A program made the translations under genes and the position numbers. Below the pieces are notes generated by a model. That model was not told the origin of the DNA. It saw only the letters and a list, made by a program, of their open reading frames with translations, and searched no databases. From N074bin45 sp039587475 (GTDB lineage: Bacteria > Gemmatimonadota > Gemmatimonadetes > Gemmatimonadales > GWC2-71-9), in assembly GCA_039587475.1 (NCBI GenBank), contig JBDHIK010000145.1, positions 1-5,853 of the forward strand: a stretch of DNA of 5,853 bases, in the 5' to 3' direction. This document shows positions 1 through 5,234 of this stretch, in pieces; the stretch's first letter is position 1, and the number at the start of each line of letters is the position of its first letter.

Positions 1-150
1 CCTGAGGGACAACACCACTTCCGCTCCAGAGGCACTGACCTCTGTGAGCGTGATACGCTGGAGCTCGATGTCGGGTCGTTCGAAGGACGGACGGCCCAGA
101 GAGGCGCAGGCCTGGAGCAGTATGGCGGCGAGGCAGGCAAAGCGAGACAA
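1..150 (-). CDS. Putative lipoprotein, LEA type 2-like (N-terminal part only; runs off left edge)
   Basis: Fifty codons are visible from a TTG at 150-148, and the frame stays open to base 1. Residues 1-14 form a very short signal peptide: an Arg at position 3, a hydrophobic stretch, then the lipobox LLQAC, with Cys15 as the predicted lipidated residue after signal peptidase II cleavage. The mature part begins ASLGRPSFERPDIELQRITL and continues with alternating hydrophobic residues. This resembles the opening beta-strands of LEA type 2 (LEA14-like) lipoproteins, which usually read P-x-[IV]-x-L before a Leu/Val-rich strand. The start is chosen because no ATG or GTG lies upstream in frame and a good Shine-Dalgarno stands 11-12 nt before the TTG. 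The gene has its own upstream gap, so it probably forms a separate transcription unit from rarA. The lipoprotein call is fairly firm. The LEA2 assignment is inference from about 30 residues. Confidence 0.7.
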   Translation of the reverse strand, partial: MSRFACLAAILLQACASLGRPSFERPDIELQRITLTEVSASGAEVVLSLR

Positions 151-161
151 CGCTGGTCGGG

Positions 162-168
162 TCTCCTC
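162..168 (-). promoter_or_regulatory. Shine-Dalgarno of the lipoprotein gene
   Basis: On the minus strand these bases read GAGGAGA, a strong match to the anti-Shine-Dalgarno. They end 11 nt before the TTG at 150-148. The spacing is slightly long, but no other start codon lies closer in any useful frame. This site is what decides the TTG start. Confidence 0.6.
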
Positions 169-186
169 TGAATGAAGGTCGTATGG

Positions 187-192
187 AATATA
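187..192 (-). promoter_or_regulatory. Possible -10 element (TATATT) upstream of the lipoprotein gene
   Basis: The minus strand reads TATATT here, an AT-rich island in a very GC-rich gap, about 37 nt upstream of the TTG start. It would give a short leader of roughly 30 nt. The hexamer 17 nt upstream (215-210) reads GGGCCT and does not resemble TTGACA. If this is a promoter, it either has a weak -35, relies on an activator or uses another sigma factor. Confidence 0.4.
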
Positions 193-210
193 GCAGATGC
201 CCGGCGGCGA

Positions 211-225
211 GGCCCCCAGGGGACC
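211..225 (-). other. GC-rich hairpin in the rarA-lipoprotein gap
   Basis: Bases 225-211 read GGTCCC-CTG-GGGGCC on the minus strand. They can fold into a 6-bp stem (one G-T pair) with a 3-nt loop, 39 nt past the rarA stop. No T-run follows, so it is not a convincing intrinsic terminator. It may still stabilise the 3' end of the operon transcript or pause RNA polymerase. The rest of the 151-263 gap shows only the -10-like element and the Shine-Dalgarno. Confidence 0.25.
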
Positions 226-263
226 GAAAGCCCATGTCCGGCCACAGCGCGGTACCGGTGGCT

Positions 264-1580
264 TCAGTCGGCCTCGTGGTCCTCCCCGGCACGATGACGG
301 GCCCAATAGGCCAGACGCTCGGCGATCTTCTTCTCGAATCCCGTGGGCCCTGGTTGGTAGAAAGCCGCGTCCTTCAGTTGCTCGGGAAGGTACTCCTGGG
401 CCACGTACCCGCTTGGGTCATCATGGGCGTAGCGGTAGCCCTTCCCGTAGCCCAGGTCCTTCATCAGGCTCGTGGGCGCGTTGCGGATATGGAGCGGGAC
501 CGGGGCGGCAGGTGTCTCACGCGCCGCATCCAGCGCCGCCTTCCACGCCAGATACATCCGATTCGATTTCGGCGCGGTCGCCAGATAGACTGCCGCCTCC
601 GCCAAGGCCAACTCACCTTCGGGCGAGCCGAGGAAGTGGTAGGCCTCCTTGGCCGCGACGGCGACCTCCAGCGCCCGATGATCGGCCAGCCCGATATCCT
701 CCGAGGCCATGCGCACCAACCGGCGCCCGATGTACAACGGATCCTCACCGCCCTCGATCATCCGGGCCAGCCAGTACAGTGCTCCCTGCGGGTCGCTGCC
801 ACGGATGGCCTTGTGCAGTGCCGAGATGAGATTGTAGTGCTCTTCCCCGGCCTTGTCGTACACCGGCACGCGCCGCGCCAGGACGTCGACCACGGTGTCC
901 CGAACGATGACCCCGCCCGAGCCCACCTGCTGCGCAGCCGCCTCCAGGACGGTGAGCGCTCGCCTGGCATCGCCATCACACTGTTCCGCCAGGACGGTCA
1001 GTCCGTCATCGTCGATGGTGATGTCCATGGTCCCCAAGCCACGGTCGCCGTCCTCGAGAGCCTCCCTGACGACGGATGCGACCTGGGCCGCATCCAGCGG
1101 CTGCAACACGAACACCCGGCACCGTGACAACAGCGCGCCGTTGAGTTCAAAGGAGGGGTTCTCGGTCGTGGCCCCGATCAACGTCACGACGCCGTTCTCC
1201 ACATGGGGGAGGAAGGCATCCTGCTGGCCCTTGTTGAACCGGTGAATCTCGTCGCAGAACAGGATGGTTCCCTGCCCCGTCGCCCGCCTCGCCTCGGCCT
1301 CGGCGATGATCTGCCGGACACGCGGGACGCCTTCGGTCACCGCGCTGAACGCGACGAAGGCACGATCGGTGTAGTGGGACATGAGCCGAGCCAGCGTGGT
1401 CTTGCCGCTCCCAGGCGGCCCCCAGAGGATGGTGCTCCCCACGTCTCCCCGCCGGATGGCGTCTCCCAGCGCATGGCCCTCGGCCAGCAAATGCTCCTGG
1501 CCCCGCATCTCCTCCAAGGACCGGGGCCGCATCCGTGCCGCGAGCGGCTCATCCACCCCGAACAAGGACGACTGGGTCAC
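264..1580 (-). CDS. rarA: Replication-associated recombination protein A (RarA/MgsA), AAA+ ATPase
   Basis: 438 residues, the usual full length for the family. RarA is a homotetrameric AAA+ ATPase related to clamp-loader subunits. It acts on DNA at stalled replication forks and gaps and interacts with SSB. Seen here: the opening motif PLAARMRP (12-19), GQEHLL (27-32), Walker A GPPGSGKT (54-61), Walker B ILFCDEIHRFNK (106-117), sensor 1 GATTEN (136-141), a likely arginine finger in LLSRCR (150-155), sensor 2 GDARRAL (203-209), and the RarA C-terminal signature around YHFLGSPEGELALAEAAVYL and APKSN. Cys109 stands just before the Walker B Asp, where Val is common. The start is a GTG sharing four bases (GTGA) with the stop of the upstream CCA-enzyme gene, so translation is probably coupled. 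Its own Shine-Dalgarno is weak. Residues 3-7, QSSLF, resemble a sliding-clamp-binding peptide. Starting at the GTG of codon 9 instead would remove this peptide. Confidence 0.96.
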   Translation of the reverse strand: MTQSSLFGVDEPLAARMRPRSLEEMRGQEHLLAEGHALGDAIRRGDVGSTILWGPPGSGKTTLARLMSHYTDRAFVAFSAVTEGVPRVRQIIAEAEARRATGQGTILFCDEIHRFNKGQQDAFLPHVENGVVTLIGATTENPSFELNGALLSRCRVFVLQPLDAAQVASVVREALEDGDRGLGTMDITIDDDGLTVLAEQCDGDARRALTVLEAAAQQVGSGGVIVRDTVVDVLARRVPVYDKAGEEHYNLISALHKAIRGSDPQGALYWLARMIEGGEDPLYIGRRLVRMASEDIGLADHRALEVAVAAKEAYHFLGSPEGELALAEAAVYLATAPKSNRMYLAWKAALDAARETPAAPVPLHIRNAPTSLMKDLGYGKGYRYAHDDPSGYVAQEYLPEQLKDAAFYQPGPTGFEKKIAERLAYWARHRAGEDHEAD

Positions 1581-2836
1581 CGACGCTTGCTGTCCCCCGC
1601 GTCCTGGGGGCCCGGGGCCTCGGTCGCCTCCGCCCTCCAGGCGCGTGCCAGCCGCAGGAGGGTCTCATGGGTGTTCAACGCAGGGTCCTCCACCACTTCC
1701 TCCAGCAACCGTTCCAGTGTGCGGCCCAAGGCCGGCCCCCCGTCGAACCCTTCGGCCAGGAGATCGTCCCCGCCCACGGCCAGATCGCCACGGCTGAGGG
1801 CATCTCCCCGTTCCAGGATGCGCTGCTGGGTTCCCGCCCAGGGCCACGTGGCTGCATGACGTGCTTCCCACAGGGCACCCAGGTCTTCCCGCGCCGGGCC
1901 CACGGCCGACAGCCAGCGGCGCACGGCGCCCTCGTCCATGGCGGCGGGCTCGTGCGGTCCGGCCATCAGCGCCACCGCGCGCGAGATGTCCTGATTGGAG
2001 GCCTTGAGCCGCTGCAGCACCGACACAGGGTCCAGACACAGCAGCGCCGTCAGCACGACGGGATCGCGGCCGGGAACGCGATCGGCGCCGGTATGGCCGT
2101 GCCGGGCATCATCCGATCCGATGAGTTCCGGCATCCAGATTGGCGCGGCGCCGATGCTGAGCCATAAGCCAACGAGCCTGCTGACTGCCTGCGCCGTCCT
2201 CAGCCCCTTGAACCACTCCTCTCGAACCCGCTCGGCGGACAACCCCCGAAGGCCCTCGATGTGTTCGGTGCCGGCGTCCCACGTCGGACGGTCGATGGTG
2301 AACCCCAACCGGGCACAGAATCGCACCGCGCGGAGGATCCGAAGAAAGTCCTCCTGGAATCGGGCTCCGGGATCCCCGACCGCCCGGACCAGCTTCCGGT
2401 CGAGGTCCTGCGCTCCGTCGAACGGATCCCGCCATTCCAGCCGCAGTGGATGATAGGCGATGGCATTGATGGTGAAATCCCGGCGAGCTAGATCCTCTTC
2501 GAGGGAGGCCCCGAACGCCACCTCCGCCTGGCGCCCAAAGGTCCGGACGTCATGGCGAAAGGTGGTGACCTCGTGAAGGCGCCGATGGCGGTCGAGGACC
2601 CCCACGGTTCCGTAGCGGAGCCCAACGGCCACCGTGTGCGGGAACAGTGCGACCACTTCGTCGGGGTGGGCGGCGGTGGCGACATCGTAGTCGACCGCGT
2701 TTCCGCCGTCGCCCAGCAGGGTGTCGCGGATGGCCCCCCCGACGCACCACGCTTCATGACCCGCCTCCTCGAGGGTCTCGATGATCGAGCACACTTCGGA
2801 GGGAACGTCGACCCGGTCGGGGAACGGCATCGCCAT
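1577..2836 (-). CDS. cca: CCA tRNA nucleotidyltransferase / poly(A) polymerase family
   Basis: 419 residues. This class II nucleotidyltransferase should add or repair the 3' CCA end of tRNAs using CTP and ATP in the cytoplasm. Motifs in order: CVGGAIRDTLLG (31-42); the metal-binding pair in VDYDVAT (Asp49, Asp51); YGTVGV (75-80); EVTTFRHD (89-96); LARRDFTINAIAY (116-128); DPFDG (137-141); VGDPGARFQEDFLRILRAVR (153-172), holding the EDxxR nucleotide-selecting residues; and ERVREEW after that. The C-terminal part ends in a region typical of the CCA-enzyme tail (LAVGGDDLL, then LNTHETLL). There is no HD phosphohydrolase domain. EVTTFR followed directly by the RRDFTINAIA block looks more like Gram-positive-type CCA enzymes than E. 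coli PcnB, but poly(A) polymerase activity cannot be excluded. The first ATG is preceded by GAGGA at about 11 nt. It starts 14 nt after the reductase gene and overlaps rarA by four bases. Confidence 0.9.
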   Translation of the reverse strand: MAMPFPDRVDVPSEVCSIIETLEEAGHEAWCVGGAIRDTLLGDGGNAVDYDVATAAHPDEVVALFPHTVAVGLRYGTVGVLDRHRRLHEVTTFRHDVRTFGRQAEVAFGASLEEDLARRDFTINAIAYHPLRLEWRDPFDGAQDLDRKLVRAVGDPGARFQEDFLRILRAVRFCARLGFTIDRPTWDAGTEHIEGLRGLSAERVREEWFKGLRTAQAVSRLVGLWLSIGAAPIWMPELIGSDDARHGHTGADRVPGRDPVVLTALLCLDPVSVLQRLKASNQDISRAVALMAGPHEPAAMDEGAVRRWLSAVGPAREDLGALWEARHAATWPWAGTQQRILERGDALSRGDLAVGGDDLLAEGFDGGPALGRTLERLLEEVVEDPALNTHETLLRLARAWRAEATEAPGPQDAGDSKRR

Positions 2837-2850
2837 GGTGTCGTGGATCC

Positions 2851-3603
2851 TCAGCCGCAGCGGACGCTGCCGCCATTCACGTTGAGGATTTCTCCCGTGA
2901 TTTGACGCGACATGTCGCTGAGCAGGAACAGAATGGGACCAGCGATGTCCTCGGCATCCGCCACTCGCTTGAGGGGAATCTCGTTCACGATCTGCTTGGC
3001 AGCGGGGCCCGCGAGCGGGCCGGCGCTCATCTCGGTGTCGACCCAGCCCGGTGCCACGCTGTTGACGCGGATGTCCGGTGCGTACTCGAGTGCGAGCGAC
3101 TTGGTCATCGAGATGACCGCCCCCTTGGTGGCGGCGTAGTCCGCGTGTCCCGGTTCACCCCGTTGGCCTGCGGTACTCGACACCAGCACCATGGACCCAC
3201 CACGCCGCATGAGTGGAACGGCGCCGCGCACGGTGTAGTACGTGGAGTCCAGATTGGCCGCCATGGTGGCACGCCACCGTTCCGGCGACACGCTGGCGAG
3301 GGGAACGTCCTCCTCGGGCCAGATGCCGGCGTTGGCGACCAGATAGTCGAGTTGCGCGAAGACCGCCTTGAACTCGCGGAACACCCTGGCCACCCCCTCT
3401 GGATCGGACAGATCGGCCGCCCCGGAAAAGGAGCGGCGCCCGCGGTCTCGAATGGCTCGCACCACCGATTCGGCGTCTGCCCGCCGCGAGTGGTAGATGA
3501 CACCGACATCGGCGCCGCACTCGGCGAGCATGAGGGCCGTTGCCCGTCCGATACCGCGTGACCCACCCGTCACCAACGCGGTCGTGCCCGTAAGATCGAT
3601 CAT
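2851..3603 (-). CDS. FabG-like short-chain dehydrogenase/reductase (classical SDR)
   Basis: 250 residues, the usual length of classical SDR enzymes, which use NAD(P)H to reduce carbonyls or oxidise alcohols. The Rossmann motif TGGSRGIG covers residues 12-19 and NAG is at 91-93. The catalytic set is complete: Asn117, Ser143, Tyr156 and Lys160 (YAATK). PGWVDTEM (185-192) follows. The segment after the second strand (YHSRRADAE, 37-45) has Ser and Arg residues where NADPH-preferring members carry them, so NADPH is the likelier cofactor. The C-terminus ITGEILNVNGGSV is typical. The overall pattern is that of 3-oxoacyl-ACP reductases, but the family is too broad to name a substrate. The gene sits away from any fatty-acid genes and directly follows gmhA with a 4-base ATGA overlap, so a sugar or envelope substrate is also possible. 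A GGAGGAGG lies about 13 nt before the ATG. Confidence 0.93.
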   Translation of the reverse strand: MIDLTGTTALVTGGSRGIGRATALMLAECGADVGVIYHSRRADAESVVRAIRDRGRRSFSGAADLSDPEGVARVFREFKAVFAQLDYLVANAGIWPEEDVPLASVSPERWRATMAANLDSTYYTVRGAVPLMRRGGSMVLVSSTAGQRGEPGHADYAATKGAVISMTKSLALEYAPDIRVNSVAPGWVDTEMSAGPLAGPAAKQIVNEIPLKRVADAEDIAGPILFLLSDMSRQITGEILNVNGGSVRCG

Positions 3604-4172
3604 GATGGAGCCATGGCCTCCTCCACCAGCGCGGCGATGACGTGCTCCAGCGCCAGATGGATTTCCTGAATACGGCTGGTGTCCTGCGACCCGACCACCA
3701 GAGACTGATCGACGAAATCGACCAGGGCGCCGCCGTCGCCGCCGAGGAGCGCCACCACCCCGGCCCCCTTGGCCGAGGCCGCCTCCGCCGCGCGTATCAG
3801 ATTCTGACTCGACCCGCTGGTACTGTGCAGAACCAGCAAGTCCCCCGGGCGGACCAGCGCCTCCACCTGGCGGGCGAAGATCTCCTCGAACCCGTAGTCG
3901 TTCCCTGCGGCGGTCAGCAGCGAGGTGTCGGTCGTCAGGGCAACGGCCGGGAACGGCTGACGCTGCTGCTTGAGCCGGACCACATACTCCGTGGCCACAT
4001 GCTGGGCGTCCGCCGCGCTACCGCCGTTGCCTGCAAAGAACAGCGTGCCCCCTCGACGCAACGTCGCCACGTACCGTGCGGCAAGCTCGAGCACGACCGC
4101 ACTGTGCTCTGACGTCGCGCTCGCCAACGCCGCCAGGTCGGAGAGAGCCTCCCGTACCTGTTCCTCACGCAT
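3600..4172 (-). CDS. gmhA: Sedoheptulose-7-phosphate isomerase (GmhA-like SIS domain)
   Basis: 190 residues, nearly the same as E. coli GmhA. The family converts sedoheptulose 7-phosphate to D-glycero-D-manno-heptose 7-phosphate, the first step towards the activated heptose used in LPS core or other heptose-containing glycans. Visible signatures: FFAGNGGSAADAQHVATEY (45-63), LTTDTSLLTAAGNDYG (79-94), STSGSSQN (117-124) and RIQEIHLALEH (167-177). His58, Glu62, Gln169 and His177 keep the spacing of the zinc and catalytic residues described for E. coli (His61, Glu65, Gln172, His180), a constant offset of three, so the enzyme should be active. The ATG lies inside the end of the phosphatase gene (8-base overlap), behind a strong Shine-Dalgarno. 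The later heptose genes (hldE, gmhB, hldD or hddA/hddC) are not in this window. A SIS-domain isomerase of different specificity is the main alternative. Confidence 0.92.
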   Translation of the reverse strand: MREEQVREALSDLAALASATSEHSAVVLELAARYVATLRRGGTLFFAGNGGSAADAQHVATEYVVRLKQQRQPFPAVALTTDTSLLTAAGNDYGFEEIFARQVEALVRPGDLLVLHSTSGSSQNLIRAAEAASAKGAGVVALLGGDGGALVDFVDQSLVVGSQDTSRIQEIHLALEHVIAALVEEAMAPS

Positions 4173-4932
4173 CGTTGCCTCCCTCGAGAAGACGGCGCAA
4201 CCGGGCCAGCCAGGAAACCCTGAGTTCCATCGGCGGCACCGGCGTCAGGTCCCCGTCGTTCAGAATGGCCAACGGATTCGTGGTCCCGAGCAGTTCCGCC
4301 TGCGCCTCTCCGTCATGGTCCGCCAGCATGGCCACCCCGGTCTGCACCGATCGGACATCGCCGTGGTTGTCCCCGGCGAGGATGTCCGCCAGGCCTTCTG
4401 CAACCAGTTGTCGGGCCCGGTCGCCGCGATCGGAGTGGGCCCGCAGCGTCCCGGCATCGATTTGCATCCTGGCGCCCAACTGACGCCAGTGGCGGACCGC
4501 CCCCGGGCTGCAGGACTGGTAGCGCTCGGGATGCGCCAGCAGCGGTATCAGGCCGACTTCCACCACACGGGACAGCGCCTGACTCACGGTCTCGAAGGCC
4601 ACCAAACGCGGAAACTCAACCAGGAGGTACCGGGACCCTGCGATGGTGAGATCGCGCCGCTCGGCGACGGCGTCCGCCAAGGGCCGGTCCAGGAGCACCT
4701 CGGCACCGCGGTACAGCCTTGGCCGGTCCGGAGCCGCCCCGGACAGGGCTTCGAACGCCAGGTCGTGCTCCGGCGGGACCCCGATCTCCGCCTGGCCGGC
4801 AGAGAGGTGCGGTGTGAGACACAGGTCCGTCACACCAGCCTCAGCCAGCCCTCGCAGTGTCGCCAACGCTTGATCGAGCGTACGCGCACCGTCATCCACG
4901 CCTGGGAGGACGTGCGAATGAAGATCGATCAC
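4165..4932 (-). CDS. PHP-family tyrosine-protein phosphatase, CpsB/YwqE/Wzb-like
   Basis: 255 residues, the usual length of CpsB/YwqE. These manganese-dependent PHP enzymes remove phosphate from tyrosines of bacterial tyrosine kinases and so control capsule or exopolysaccharide production. The N-terminus MIDLHSHVLPGVDDGARTLD is the classic opening, with His5, His7 and Asp13/Asp14. Other expected metal ligands are His42 (LTPH), Glu78 (YRGAEVLLD), His134 (LAHPERY) and Asp188/His190 (AGDNH). The last motif is normally SDxH; here Ser is replaced by Gly, while the liganding Asp and His remain. A basic tail (LARLRRLLEGG) closes the protein. The GTG start overlaps the stop of the upstream small gene by four bases and has no clear Shine-Dalgarno, so coupling is likely. 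No tyrosine kinase or polysaccharide export gene is in the window, so its substrate is unknown. A histidinol-phosphatase-like PHP enzyme acting on a small phosphoester is the alternative. Confidence 0.88.
   Translation of the reverse strand: MIDLHSHVLPGVDDGARTLDQALATLRGLAEAGVTDLCLTPHLSAGQAEIGVPPEHDLAFEALSGAAPDRPRLYRGAEVLLDRPLADAVAERRDLTIAGSRYLLVEFPRLVAFETVSQALSRVVEVGLIPLLAHPERYQSCSPGAVRHWRQLGARMQIDAGTLRAHSDRGDRARQLVAEGLADILAGDNHGDVRSVQTGVAMLADHDGEAQAELLGTTNPLAILNDGDLTPVPPMELRVSWLARLRRLLEGGNDA
4178..4184 (-). promoter_or_regulatory. Strong Shine-Dalgarno of gmhA, inside the phosphatase gene
   Basis: The minus strand reads AGGGAGG, five bases before the gmhA ATG (4172-4170). It falls within the codons for the last residues of the phosphatase (LLEGGNDA). 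It is the best ribosome-binding site in the cluster and fixes the gmhA start. It suggests gmhA can be initiated independently rather than only by coupling. Confidence 0.6.
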
Positions 4933-5231
4933 CGACGGGTCGGCTCGAGGGGCACCGCCACCAGCTGTTCGGCATAGCGGCCGAGATCCTCCGGATGGTG
5001 CTCTGCCTGGTGGAGGAGGGCCAGGGTGATGAGTGCATCGGCCGCCAGCAGGTCGAGGGCGACGGACCGGTCCCCGTCATGGGCCACGACGGCGTCCAGC
5101 GCGTCTGTCGCGGCGCGGGCCAGACCGTCCCTGACGGCCTCCGGCGCATCGAGTCGGCTGACCCAGTGGGCAACCCGCTCACGCAGCCTCTCCGGGGCGG
5201 CCCCCGTCCGGGCCCCGAGCCAGTCGCTCAC
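4929..5231 (-). CDS. Hypothetical 100-residue helical protein between alaS and the phosphatase gene
   Basis: I do not recognise this protein. It is rich in Ala, Leu, Arg, Asp and Glu, has no cysteine, no signal peptide and no clear transmembrane segment, so it is probably cytoplasmic and mostly alpha-helical. Likely helices are about residues 12-27, 30-50, 54-77 (with the fairly hydrophobic core ALDLLAADALITLALLHQA) and 80-92. The tail is Pro/Arg-rich. It starts with GTG three bases after the alaS stop and ends in a four-base GTGA overlap with the phosphatase start. Its tight fit between two real genes, with both junctions typical of coupled operon genes, is the main reason to believe it is translated. 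The Shine-Dalgarno is weak (GGGA inside the end of alaS). No catalytic motif is visible; a small adaptor or assembly partner would fit but cannot be shown. Confidence 0.8.
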   Translation of the reverse strand: MSDWLGARTGAAPERLRERVAHWVSRLDAPEAVRDGLARAATDALDAVVAHDGDRSVALDLLAADALITLALLHQAEHHPEDLGRYAEQLVAVPLEPTRR

Positions 5232-5234
5232 CGG

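Noticed and set aside
211..225. Hairpin after rarA as a rho-independent terminator
   Set aside because: The stem is short and no T-run follows on the minus strand, so I list it only as a hairpin.
183..1127. 314-codon plus-strand open frame opposite rarA
   Set aside because: Antisense to the conserved RarA coding sequence; no domain is visible and the composition is typical of a shadow frame.
1203..2167. Overlapping plus-strand open frames across the rarA/CCA-enzyme junction
   Set aside because: They cross the boundary of two real minus-strand genes and show only low-complexity Arg/Pro/Gly-rich sequence.
1577..2836. CCA-enzyme gene and rarA as parts of a defence or toxin-antitoxin system
   Set aside because: Both proteins are full length with intact housekeeping motifs and sit in a co-directional operon with alaS. 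No defence gene, integrase or repeat is nearby.
3600..4172. GmhA-like protein as DiaA or a general SIS-domain regulator
   Set aside because: DiaA is a GmhA-like DnaA regulator, and RarA nearby made this tempting. The complete His58/Glu62/Gln169/His177 set at GmhA spacing argues for a real isomerase.
3970..4977. 335-codon open frame on the plus strand, opposite gmhA and the phosphatase gene
   Set aside because: It lies wholly antisense to two well-supported enzymes. Its product has no recognisable motif and is rich in Arg, Gln, Pro and Gly, as expected for shadow frames in GC-rich DNA.
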